Shown: positions 1-5,221, numbered from the stretch's first letter. The stretch: 6,723 nucleotides of DNA from Dehalococcoidia bacterium (GCA_022865685.1 JALHUB010000055.1:1-6723); one strand, 5' to 3'. Notes: generated by a model from the letters alone, not told the origin. A program made the numbers and translations.

Positions 1-70
1 CCCCGCCCCTACGAGGGAATGCGCCTTCCCGGCGCCGGGAAGGCGGCGGAGGATTCTCGTACCTCGTTGG
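1..70. repeat. Diverged copy of the glyA 3' end (repeat copy A)
   Basis: This stretch aligns without gaps to 185-254 (offset 184), with about 59 of 70 bases identical by hand count. On the minus strand it still reads as a GlyA-like tail: NEVRESSAAFPAPGRRIPS then TAG, against NEVRDFCVAFPAPGIRIPS then TAG at the true glyA end. Similarity ends abruptly after base 70, and the remaining sequence up to 184 does not resemble glyA. It may continue beyond the left edge of the window. Either the glyA tail was partly duplicated, or both sites carry one interspersed repeat whose copy B became part of glyA. The alignment is seen directly; its origin is inference. Confidence 0.75.
10..61. repeat. Extended imperfect palindrome with a perfect 20-base core
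   Basis: The core at 24-43 is a perfect palindrome (arm CCTTCCCGGC, arm GCCGGGAAGG). Outer arms TACGAG (10-15) and CTCGTA (56-61), with GAAT/ATTC inside them, also pair, so either strand could form a long interrupted hairpin like a REP element. On the minus strand it lies about 130-180 bases beyond the glyA stop. There is no run of T after it, so it is not a standard intrinsic terminator, although it could block 3' exonucleases. The corresponding place in copy B keeps a shorter hairpin (210-225) inside the last glyA codons. Confidence 0.6.
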
Positions 71-83
71 GTTTATATCAACT

Positions 84-103
84 CTGAGGGTTGAAACCCT
101 CAG
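84..103. repeat. Hairpin CTGAGGGTT / AACCCTCAG
   Basis: Two perfect 9-base arms flank a 2-base centre, or 8 bp with a tetraloop. It lies about 90 bases downstream of the glyA stop on the minus strand and is followed there by an AT-rich stretch (AGTTGATATAA) rather than a T run. It could therefore be a weak terminator or an mRNA end stabiliser for glyA, or simply one of several GGG..CCC hairpins seen between genes here. The structure is plain; the role is unknown. Confidence 0.5.
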
Positions 104-128
104 CTCGTTGCCGATCCGCCGGAAGCTT

Positions 129-142
129 CGGGATTCATCCCG
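129..142. repeat. Small hairpin CGGGAT / ATCCCG
   Basis: Six-base perfect arms surround a TC centre, about 50 bases beyond the glyA stop. It resembles the hairpins at 84-103 and 5222-5240 in its GGG plus AT-rich centre plus CCC design. No T run follows on either strand, and no function can be assigned. Confidence 0.4.
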
Positions 143-184
143 CAGAGTGGAAACACGAGACATCCGGAGCAACACGGCGACAAA

Positions 185-254
185 CCCTGCCCCTACGAGG
201 GAATGCGGATTCCCGGTGCCGGGAAGGCGACGCAGAAATCGCGCACCTCGTTGC
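185..254. repeat. Repeat copy B, overlapping the glyA 3' end
   Basis: This is the partner of the repeat at 1-70. It covers the last 20 sense codons or so of glyA, its TAG stop (195-193 on the minus strand) and 8 bases beyond. A 7-bp hairpin (TTCCCGG / CCGGGAA, 210-225) lies inside the codons for the Phe-Pro-Ala-Pro-Gly segment. A C-terminus around FPAPGI fits SHMT proteins, so copy B is probably the original and copy A the duplicate, but the opposite direction cannot be excluded. Confidence 0.7.
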
Positions 255-1443
255 GAATGCGCTCCAGCGCCTGCTCGTCGTCGGCGTTGGCGATGACTTC
301 GTCCATCCAGGCGACGATGCGCCGCATCTCCGGCTCCTTCATGCCACGCGAGGTGACGGCCGGGCTGCCGATGCGGATGCCGCTGGGACTGAACGGCTTC
401 CGCGGGTCGTAGGGGACGGTGTTGGCGTTGACGACGATGCCCGCCCTGTCCAGCGCCTTTGACGCCTTCTTTCCCGTCACGCCCTTATTCGTCAGGTCGA
501 TGAGGACGAGGTGGTTGTCGGTGCCGCCGGAGACCAGGTCGAAGCCGCGCTCCAGCAGCTCGCCGGCCAGCGCCTTGGCGTTGCGGACGACCTGGGCGCC
601 GTACTCCTTGAACTCCGGCGAGGCCGCCTCCTTGAGGGCAACGGCGATGGCGGCGGTCGTGTGGTCGTGAGGGCCGCCCTGGAGAGCCGGGAATACGGCT
701 CGGTCGATGCTCTGGGCGAACTCGCCGCGGCACATGATCATGGCGCCGCGGGGGCCGCGCAGGGTCTTGTGGGTGGTCGTCGTTATCACGTCGGCGTAGG
801 GCGCGGGACTGGGGTGGGCGCCGGCGGCGATGAGGCCGGCGATGTGGGCGATGTCGGCGAGGAAGTAGGCGTCGACCTCCTTCGCGATCTCGCCGAACGC
901 CTTGAAGTCGAACAGTCGCGGGTAGGCGGTGGCGCCGCAGACGATTATCTTTGGGCGGGCCTCCTTCGCCAGGGCGCGCACGGCGTCGTAATCGATGAGA
1001 TGCGTCTGCCTGTCCACGACGTACTGCACGGAGTGGTAGAAGCGGGCGGAGAAGTTGACGTCCCAGCCATGGGTCAGGTGGCCGCCGTGGGGCAGGCTGA
1101 GGCCCATGATGGTGTCGCCGGGCTGGAGCAGGGCATAGTAGGCAGCCATGTTGGCGGGCGAGCCGGAGTAGGGCTGGACGTTGGCGTGGTCGACTTCGAA
1201 CAGGCTCTTGGCGCGAGCGATCGCCAGCTCTTCGAGGGTGTCGACGTAGCGCTGGCCCTCGTAGTAGCGCTTGCCGGCGTAACCCTCGGAGTACTTGTTG
1301 GTGAGGACCGATCCCAGCGCCTGGATGACGGCCGCCGAGGCGTAGTTCTCGGACGGGATGAGACGCAGCGTCTCGAACTCGTAGCGCTCCTCGGCCTCAA
1401 TCAGGGCGAAGACTTCGGGATCGGTCTGTTGGAGCTCCAGCAA
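193..1443 (-). CDS. glyA: Serine hydroxymethyltransferase
   Basis: This cytosolic pyridoxal-phosphate enzyme interconverts serine plus tetrahydrofolate with glycine plus 5,10-methylene-tetrahydrofolate, a main source of one-carbon units. With a TTG start at 1443 it is 416 residues, the usual bacterial length. That start has an AGGAGG site 6 bases upstream and begins LELQQTDPEVFALIEAE, as expected for the family. Visible signatures are LIPSENY (28-34), YSEGYAGKRYYEG (51-63), SGSPAN (93-98), the cofactor-contacting ADIAH (Asp197, His200), TTTTHKTLRGPRG with Schiff-base Lys226, and SGIRIG with the substrate-carboxylate Arg357. Near the end it reads NANTVPYD and PSGIR where E. coli has NKNSVPND and TSGIR, probably lineage variation. 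The frame is open upstream to 1614, but that extension is not SHMT-like and would cross the groESL promoter. The last 20 codons lie in a repeat that recurs at 1-70. The gene is divergent from groESL. The assignment is very secure and the start is secure. Confidence 0.97.
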   Translation of the reverse strand: MLELQQTDPEVFALIEAEERYEFETLRLIPSENYASAAVIQALGSVLTNKYSEGYAGKRYYEGQRYVDTLEELAIARAKSLFEVDHANVQPYSGSPANMAAYYALLQPGDTIMGLSLPHGGHLTHGWDVNFSARFYHSVQYVVDRQTHLIDYDAVRALAKEARPKIIVCGATAYPRLFDFKAFGEIAKEVDAYFLADIAHIAGLIAAGAHPSPAPYADVITTTTHKTLRGPRGAMIMCRGEFAQSIDRAVFPALQGGPHDHTTAAIAVALKEAASPEFKEYGAQVVRNAKALAGELLERGFDLVSGGTDNHLVLIDLTNKGVTGKKASKALDRAGIVVNANTVPYDPRKPFSPSGIRIGSPAVTSRGMKEPEMRRIVAWMDEVIANADDEQALERIRNEVRDFCVAFPAPGIRIPS

Positions 1444-1449
1444 CGCAAA

Positions 1450-1455
1450 CCTCCT
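1450..1455 (-). promoter_or_regulatory. glyA ribosome binding site
   Basis: A perfect AGGAGG on the minus strand is followed by TTTGCG and then the TTG at 1443-1441. It fixes the glyA start at this non-ATG codon and argues against the longer upstream frame. Confidence 0.9.
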
Positions 1456-1477
1456 GGTTCGATGTTGTCGTTCAAGC

Positions 1478-1492
1478 GAGGCGTCGGGCCTC
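1478..1492 (-). other. Small hairpin at the 5' end of the glyA leader
   Basis: Arms GAGGC and GCCTC enclose a 5-base loop. The element lies right at the predicted 5' end of the glyA transcript (about 1493), roughly 35-50 bases before the start codon. It may stabilise the mRNA or be chance in GC-rich sequence. I see no recognisable riboswitch structure in this 50-base leader. Confidence 0.3.
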
Positions 1493-1499
1493 ACCTCGG

Positions 1500-1529
1500 A
1501 GTGTAGCGACGCCCGGAGTGGCGCGTCAA
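1500..1529 (-). promoter_or_regulatory. Probable glyA promoter
   Basis: On the minus strand TTGACG (1529-1524, 5 of 6 to the housekeeping -35 consensus) is followed after 18 bases by TACACT (1505-1500, 4 of 6 to the -10). Transcription would begin near 1493, giving a leader of about 50 bases that carries the AGGAGG site. An inverted repeat (GGCGTCG at 1480-1486, CGACGCC at 1507-1513) spans the -10 and could be an operator. Predicted from sequence only. Confidence 0.5.
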
Positions 1530-1597
1530 GGTGACGCAGTACAGTCGAGCCGTCGCCGGCGCTTGTGTCCGGGGGCGCAGTGAACGAGCACAAGTTA

Positions 1598-1626
1598 TTG
1601 CATAGCTCAGCCAACTGCGATAGTAT
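1598..1626 (+). promoter_or_regulatory. Probable groESL promoter
   Basis: TTGCAT (1598-1603) and TAGTAT (1621-1626) are separated by exactly 17 bases. The matches to consensus are partial (3 of 6 and 4 of 6), but the placement is persuasive: the predicted start, around 1633, falls inside the left arm of the CIRCE operator. That is the classical arrangement for HrcA-repressed chaperone operons read by the housekeeping sigma factor. Confidence 0.65.
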
Positions 1627-1630
1627 TGCT

Positions 1631-1657
1631 TTAGCACTCTCCTTTCGAGAGTGCTAA
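1631..1657. promoter_or_regulatory. CIRCE operator (HrcA binding site)
   Basis: TTAGCACTC (1631-1639), nine spacer bases, then GAGTGCTAA (1649-1657) matches the CIRCE consensus in all 18 arm positions. HrcA, a repressor kept active by GroEL/GroES, binds this element and blocks transcription; heat or misfolded protein draws off the chaperonin and relieves repression. Here it starts 4 bases after the -10 box and should cover the transcription start of groESL. hrcA itself is not in the window. CIRCE may also act in the mRNA, since it would lie near the 5' end of the transcript. Confidence 0.97.
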
Positions 1658-1670
1658 CCACGCAAGAAGG

Positions 1671-1708
1671 CAGCCGCGCTTCAGGCTGTCCGTCCGCTCA
1701 CAGGCGGA
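1671..1708 (+). other. groESL leader with two small hairpins
   Basis: Between CIRCE and the groES ribosome binding site the leader can form CAGCC/GGCTG (1671-1675 with 1684-1688) and TCCGC/GCGGA (1693-1697 with 1704-1708). The leader is long, about 117 bases from the predicted start to the TTG codon. No peptide-coding frame with a ribosome binding site is evident in it. The hairpins are weak and may be incidental. Confidence 0.3.
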
Positions 1709-1736
1709 GTGCAAATCTCAACTCCCGGTCATAGAG

Positions 1737-1744
1737 AAGGAGGA
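1737..1744 (+). promoter_or_regulatory. groES ribosome binding site
   Basis: AAGGAGGA lies 6 bases before TTG at 1751-1753. It identifies this TTG, rather than the in-frame GTG at 1709, as the groES start. The short sequence between the two (QISTPGHREGGPR) has no counterpart in GroES. Confidence 0.9.
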
Positions 1745-1750
1745 CCAAGG

Positions 1751-2086
1751 TTGGCAACCAAACTGATTCCCTTGGCGGACAAGCTGGTGATCAAGCCTGT
1801 TGTCCAGGAGGAGGTGCTGGCAAGCGGCATCGTCATTCCGGACACCGCGAAGGAAAAGCCCCAGCAGGGCGAGATCATCGCCGTAGGGCCGGGGCGCCTC
1901 GACGACGACGGGAAGCGCATCCCGATGGACCTCAAGGCCGGCGATCGCATCCTCTACGCGAAGTACAGTGGCCAGGAGGTCAAGATCGACCAGGAGGAGT
2001 ACATCGTCCTCTCCGAGAAGGACGCGCTCTGCAAGGTTCAGGTCGAGCAGGGTAAATCGTCGTCTAAGTCCCGGCGACGGGGATGA
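1751..2086 (+). CDS. groES: Co-chaperonin GroES (Hsp10)
   Basis: This is the heptameric lid of the GroEL folding chamber, acting in the cytosol. The 111-residue product begins (M)ATKLIPLADKLVIKP, the normal GroES N-terminus. The mobile loop is about residues 16-34 with the hydrophobic GroEL-contacting triplet Ile-Val-Ile at 27-29. GEIIAVGPG (40-48), AGDRILYAKYSG (63-74) and EEYIVLSEKDAL (82-93) follow in standard order. Bacterial GroES is usually 94-100 residues. This one carries roughly 14 extra residues ending in a serine/basic tail (GKSSSKSRRRG), which I do not recognise as a family feature. The start is TTG with a strong ribosome binding site. It is first in the groESL operon, 28 bases before groEL, and under CIRCE/HrcA control. 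The identification is secure. Confidence 0.97.
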   Translation: MATKLIPLADKLVIKPVVQEEVLASGIVIPDTAKEKPQQGEIIAVGPGRLDDDGKRIPMDLKAGDRILYAKYSGQEVKIDQEEYIVLSEKDALCKVQVEQGKSSSKSRRRG

Positions 2087-2114
2087 GCGGAAACAGGGGA
2101 AAGGAAAATCTTGT

Positions 2115-3734
2115 ATGGCGAAACAGCTAATTTTCGATGAAGAGGCGCGACGCGCCCTCAAGGAAGGCGTGGACGCCCTGGCGGACGCCCTCAAGGTCAC
2201 CCTGGGGCCGCGCGGTCGCACCGTCGTCCTTTCCAGGAAGTTCGGGCCGCCGGTCATCGCCAATGACGGCGTGACGATCGCCAAGGAGATCGAGCTGCCG
2301 GAGCCGTTCAACAACATGGGCGCCCAACTGGCGCGCGAGGTCGCCTCCAAGACGAACGACGTCGCCGGCGACGGCACCACCACGGCGACCGTGCTTGCCC
2401 AGGCGATCGTGCGTGAAGGCCTGAAGAACGTGGCCGCCGGCGCCAACCCGATGGACCTCAAGCGCGGCCTGGAAAAGGGTGTCGCGCGGGCGATAGTGGC
2501 GCTGCGGGATTCCGCCCAGCCGGTGGCGGGCAAGGAGCAGATCAGCCAGGTCGCCTCCATCGCCGCCATCGACCAAGAGGTGGGCGACCTCATCGCCGAC
2601 GTCATGGAGAAGGTCGGCAAGGACGGCGTCATCACCGTCGAGGAGTCCAAGGGGCTGCACATGGAGACGGAGTTCGTCGACGGCATGCAGCTCGACCGCG
2701 GCTATGTCTCCCCTTATTTCGTGACCAACACCGAGCGCATGGAGGCCAATCTCGACGACCCGTACATACTGGTGACTGACAAGAAGATCTCCTCCATCGC
2801 CGACATTCTGCCGGTCCTGGAGAAGACGCTGCAGGTCACCAAGAACCTGGTGGTCATCTGTGACGACTGTGACGGCGAAGCGCTGGCCACGCTGGTCGTG
2901 AACAAACTGCGCGGCACGATAAATCCCCTCGTCGTGAAGGCGCCTGCCTTCGGCGAGCGCCGAAAGGCCGTCCTGGAAGACATTGCTATCCTCACCGGCG
3001 GCACCTTCATCACCGAGGACATGGGCCGCAAGCTGGAGAACGCGCAGGTGGCTGACCTGGGACGCGCCCGCCGTGTCGTCGCCAACAAAGAGGACACGAC
3101 AATCATCGAGGGCCACGGCAGCGACGAGGCGATCCAGGCCCGCATCAAGCAGATCAAGGCACAGATCGAGGACACCGCCTCCGAGTTCGACCGCGAGAAG
3201 CTGCAGGAGAGGCTGGCGAAGCTTGCCGGCGGCGTCGCCGTCATCAAGGTCGGCGCTGCCACCGAGGTCGAGTTGAAAGAGAAGAAGCTGCGCGTTGAGG
3301 ATGCCCTTTCCGCCACGCGCGCGGCGGTCGAAGAGGGCATCGTTCCCGGCGGCGGCGTTGCTCTCCTGCGCTGTCAGAAGGCTCTGGAGGAACTGCAGGG
3401 CAGTCTCCAGGGCGACGAGCGCACCGGCGCGGGAATCCTCATTAAGGCGGTCGAGGCGCCGATGTCGCTCATAGCCGAGAACGCCGGTCGTGAGGGCTCG
3501 GTCGTGGTGGACGCGGTCCGCAAGGCGAAGGACGTCGATAGCGGCTGGGACGCTGTGACCGACGAGTATGTGAACATGTACGAACGGGGCATCGTCGACC
3601 CGGTGAAGGTGGTGCGCTCAGCGCTGGAGAACGCGGCGTCGATCGGCGCGATGGTGCTGACGACGGAGTCGCTGGTGAGCGATATCCCGGAGCCGCCTGG
3701 CGCCGGTCCGTCGATGCAACCGCCGGAGTATTAG
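2115..3734 (+). CDS. groEL: Chaperonin GroEL (Hsp60)
   Basis: This ATP-driven double-ring chaperonin folds proteins inside a chamber capped by GroES. The product is 539 residues. The ATG follows AAAGGA (2100-2105) by 9 bases. Equatorial ATP-site motifs are VTLGPRG (28-34), NDGVT (50-54) and GDGTTTATVLAQ (85 onward, Asp86 equivalent to E. coli Asp87). The apical domain (roughly 190-375) includes DRGYVSPYF and KAPAFGERRKA. The intermediate segment carries RVEDALSATRAAVEEG with catalytic Asp396 (E. coli Asp398), then the chaperonin signature ending PGGG at 411-414. The flexible Gly-Gly-Met tail common in bacterial GroEL is missing; the protein ends in a proline-rich stretch (IPEPPGAGPSMQPPEY). 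It is second in the operon with groES, downstream of CIRCE, and a strong palindrome follows. A frame open further upstream overlaps groES and lacks GroEL character, so ATG 2115 is the start. Confidence 0.98.
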   Translation: MAKQLIFDEEARRALKEGVDALADALKVTLGPRGRTVVLSRKFGPPVIANDGVTIAKEIELPEPFNNMGAQLAREVASKTNDVAGDGTTTATVLAQAIVREGLKNVAAGANPMDLKRGLEKGVARAIVALRDSAQPVAGKEQISQVASIAAIDQEVGDLIADVMEKVGKDGVITVEESKGLHMETEFVDGMQLDRGYVSPYFVTNTERMEANLDDPYILVTDKKISSIADILPVLEKTLQVTKNLVVICDDCDGEALATLVVNKLRGTINPLVVKAPAFGERRKAVLEDIAILTGGTFITEDMGRKLENAQVADLGRARRVVANKEDTTIIEGHGSDEAIQARIKQIKAQIEDTASEFDREKLQERLAKLAGGVAVIKVGAATEVELKEKKLRVEDALSATRAAVEEGIVPGGGVALLRCQKALEELQGSLQGDERTGAGILIKAVEAPMSLIAENAGREGSVVVDAVRKAKDVDSGWDAVTDEYVNMYERGIVDPVKVVRSALENAASIGAMVLTTESLVSDIPEPPGAGPSMQPPEY

Positions 3735-3759
3735 TTAGACGCGTATTGCTGCCATCGCA

Positions 3760-3785
3760 GGGCCGCTCGGGATCCCGAGCGGCCC
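3760..3785 (+). terminator. groESL terminator-like perfect palindrome
   Basis: Two 13-base arms (GGGCCGCTCGGGA and its exact complement) form an 11-bp GC-rich stem with a GATC loop, 25 bases after the groEL stop. The bases after it (TCGTCTAG) contain only a few T, so termination may be imperfect or factor-assisted. As the element is symmetrical and sits between convergent genes, it could stop transcription from both sides. No other strong hairpin follows groEL closely. Confidence 0.75.
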
Positions 3786-3821
3786 TCGTCTAGCGCGACG
3801 ATCGTTGCCAACGACGCTATC

Positions 3822-3841
3822 GCCCTCAGGCCATCGAGGGC
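3822..3841 (-). terminator. Possible terminator hairpin after the M16 peptidase gene
   Basis: Arms GCCCTC and GAGGGC surround an 8-base loop, beginning 4 bases after the peptidase stop codon on the minus strand. No T run follows. It may end or protect the peptidase mRNA, together with the stronger palindrome at 3760-3785. The structure is weak and the role uncertain. Confidence 0.35.
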
Positions 3842-3845
3842 ATCG

Positions 3846-5123
3846 TCACAGGTCGAGCAACGCAAGAAAGCGGCCCTCGCTGCGGAAAGGTCCCACCACC
3901 GCCAGGTTCAGCGCCTCGTGAACCAGCAGCCGGTCCGCCACTCGCTTCAAGTCGCCTTCAGTCAGCGCTTCTATCCTTCCCACCACCTCGTCGACCGTCC
4001 GCACCTTGCCGGTGAGGACCTCCTGCGCTCCATTCCAGCCGGAGACGCTGCGTGTGTCCTCCATGCGGAGGAGGAGGCGTCCCTTGGAGAGCTCCTTCGC
4101 CCTCGCCAGCTCCTCGTCCGGAATACCCTCCCTCAGACGTCGCAGCTCCGCCATCAGCGCCTGTAGCGCCTTCACCGCGTTCTTCGGGTCGACCGCCGCG
4201 TATACCGTCAGCGACCCCGTATCGAGGTAGTGGCTCGTATAGCTGTGGATGTCGTAGCAGAGGCCCAGCCTCTCCCGCAGCTCCAGGAATAGCCGGCTGC
4301 TCATTCCCTCGCCGAGGAGCACGCTGAGCAGGTCCAGGGCGGGACGGTCCGGGTGCTCAATCGAAACCCCGGGGATGGCGAGGCAGATGTGCGCCTGCTC
4401 CGTCTTCTTGAAACCGACCGCCGCCCGCGGCTCCTGCTGGCCGTCTGCCGCCGGATACCATCCACCCGGAATCCCCCGCGGCCAGTCGCCCATCTCGCGG
4501 CCGACAAGGTCCAGGACCTCCTCGTGAGTGACGTCGCCGGCGATGCTAACGACGGCGTTGTTGGCGACGTACTGTCGCCCGATGTGCTCCCGAACCATGT
4601 CGCGACTCATCGCCGACACCGTCTCCGGCGTTCCCGCGACGTCGCGGCCCAGCGGCTGGTCGGGCCAGAGCGTCCGGTCGATCAGCGCATCCGCCAACTG
4701 CGGCGGTGAGTCGGCAACGGCCGCCAGCTCCTCCAGGATCACGCCGCGCTCCTTCTCCATCTCCTCCGGCGCCAGCAGCGAGTGGCGCAGCATGTCCGCC
4801 AGCACGTCCACGACGAGCTCTAGGTGCGGCCGCGCCACCTTGCCGTAGTACACCGTCAGCTCGCGGTCTGTAGCCGCGTTCAGGCTCCCGCCGACGCTGT
4901 CAACGATCTGGGAGATCTCGCGCGGCGTCGGGCGGCGCTCCGTCCCTTTGAAGCATAGGTGTTCCACCATGTGCGAGACACCCGCCGAGGCAGGGCTCTC
5001 GTATCGAGAGCCTGCCCCCAGGTACACGCTCACGCTAATGGAACGCGTCGACGGCATCGGCGCCGTCAGGACGCGCAGCCCGTTTCCCAGGGTAGTCCGT
5101 GAGTAGTCCTCGTTGCTCATCAT
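3846..5123 (-). CDS. M16 family zinc metallopeptidase (processing-peptidase-like)
   Basis: This is a predicted zinc-dependent endopeptidase of the pitrilysin / mitochondrial processing peptidase-beta superfamily (M16), 425 residues, the usual size for two-lobe M16B proteins. The inverted zinc motif HxxEH is HMVEH at 51-55 (His51 and His55 ligands, Glu54 catalytic). The third ligand is Glu131 in VILEEL, exactly 76 residues after His55 as the family requires, so it should be active. The N-terminal half also shows LGAGSRYE and GGSLNAAT. The second half begins around ANNAVVSIAGDV and contains SSRLFLELRERLGLCYDIHSY (split as SSRLFLELRE and RLGLCYDIHSY), with the Arg/Tyr pair that typically aids substrate binding. 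No signal peptide or membrane segment is seen, so it is probably cytoplasmic. The substrate is unknown. Two ATG codons are adjacent (5123, 5120); the promoter position favours the first, with no ribosome binding site. It is convergent with groEL. Confidence 0.93.
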   Translation of the reverse strand: MMSNEDYSRTTLGNGLRVLTAPMPSTRSISVSVYLGAGSRYESPASAGVSHMVEHLCFKGTERRPTPREISQIVDSVGGSLNAATDRELTVYYGKVARPHLELVVDVLADMLRHSLLAPEEMEKERGVILEELAAVADSPPQLADALIDRTLWPDQPLGRDVAGTPETVSAMSRDMVREHIGRQYVANNAVVSIAGDVTHEEVLDLVGREMGDWPRGIPGGWYPAADGQQEPRAAVGFKKTEQAHICLAIPGVSIEHPDRPALDLLSVLLGEGMSSRLFLELRERLGLCYDIHSYTSHYLDTGSLTVYAAVDPKNAVKALQALMAELRRLREGIPDEELARAKELSKGRLLLRMEDTRSVSGWNGAQEVLTGKVRTVDEVVGRIEALTEGDLKRVADRLLVHEALNLAVVGPFRSEGRFLALLDL

Positions 5124-5129
5124 GGGGTC

Positions 5130-5158
5130 ATTCTAGGGACATGCCCCTGCCTGTTCAA
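5130..5158 (-). promoter_or_regulatory. Promoter of the M16 peptidase gene, predicted leaderless
   Basis: On the minus strand TTGAAC (5158-5153) and TAGAAT (5135-5130, 5 of 6 to the -10 consensus) are spaced by exactly 17 bases. The A of the ATG at 5123 is the seventh base after the -10 box, the usual place for transcription to begin. No Shine-Dalgarno-like sequence is present in the few bases before the ATG (GACCCC). The mRNA should therefore start at or within a base or two of the start codon. The spacer holds a near-palindrome, GGGACATGCCC on the plus strand (5136-5146), that could bind a regulator. Confidence 0.65.
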
Positions 5159-5176
5159 GCTTCCTGATTGGCCCCG

Positions 5177-5190
5177 TCAGCATCTGCTGA
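5177..5190. promoter_or_regulatory. Inverted repeat TCAGCA-TC-TGCTGA
   Basis: Perfect 6-base arms surround a 2-base centre, roughly in the middle of the divergent region between the peptidase and the diguanylate cyclase genes and just upstream of the peptidase -35 box. Size and position would suit a dimeric repressor or activator site acting on one or both genes. A repeat this short could also arise by chance. Confidence 0.3.
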
Positions 5191-5221
5191 AGGGTGAACG
5201 CTTGCCGAGACTAACAGTAAG

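Noticed and set aside
1..192. A CRISPR array or tRNA in the repeat-rich left edge
   Set aside because: There are only two diverged copies with no regular spacers, and no cloverleaf or tRNA T-arm sequence could be found.
511..1506. Long open frame (331 codons) on the plus strand antisense to glyA
   Set aside because: Gly/Val/Ala-rich translation without recognisable domains; it is the mirror of third-position GC bias in glyA.
1444..1614. In-frame N-terminal extension of glyA back to 1614 on the minus strand
   Set aside because: The 57 extra residues have no SHMT character, the frame would run across both promoters, and AGGAGG sits directly before TTG 1443.
1709..1750. Longer groES starting at GTG 1709
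   Set aside because: The 14 added residues do not resemble GroES, and the strong AAGGAGGA points to TTG 1751.
1968..2114. Upstream extension of groEL in the same frame
   Set aside because: It overlaps groES out of frame, is an Arg/Ser-rich artefact of GC-rich sequence, and ATG 2115 has its own ribosome binding site and the normal GroEL N-terminus.
1718..2686. Open frame (322 codons) on the minus strand across groES and groEL
   Set aside because: It overlaps two certain genes and has low-complexity Ser/Ala/Arg composition typical of shadow frames.
2127..3116. Long open frame (329 codons) on the minus strand antisense to groEL
   Set aside because: Its composition follows groEL codon bias, there is no domain resemblance, and groEL is certain on the other strand.
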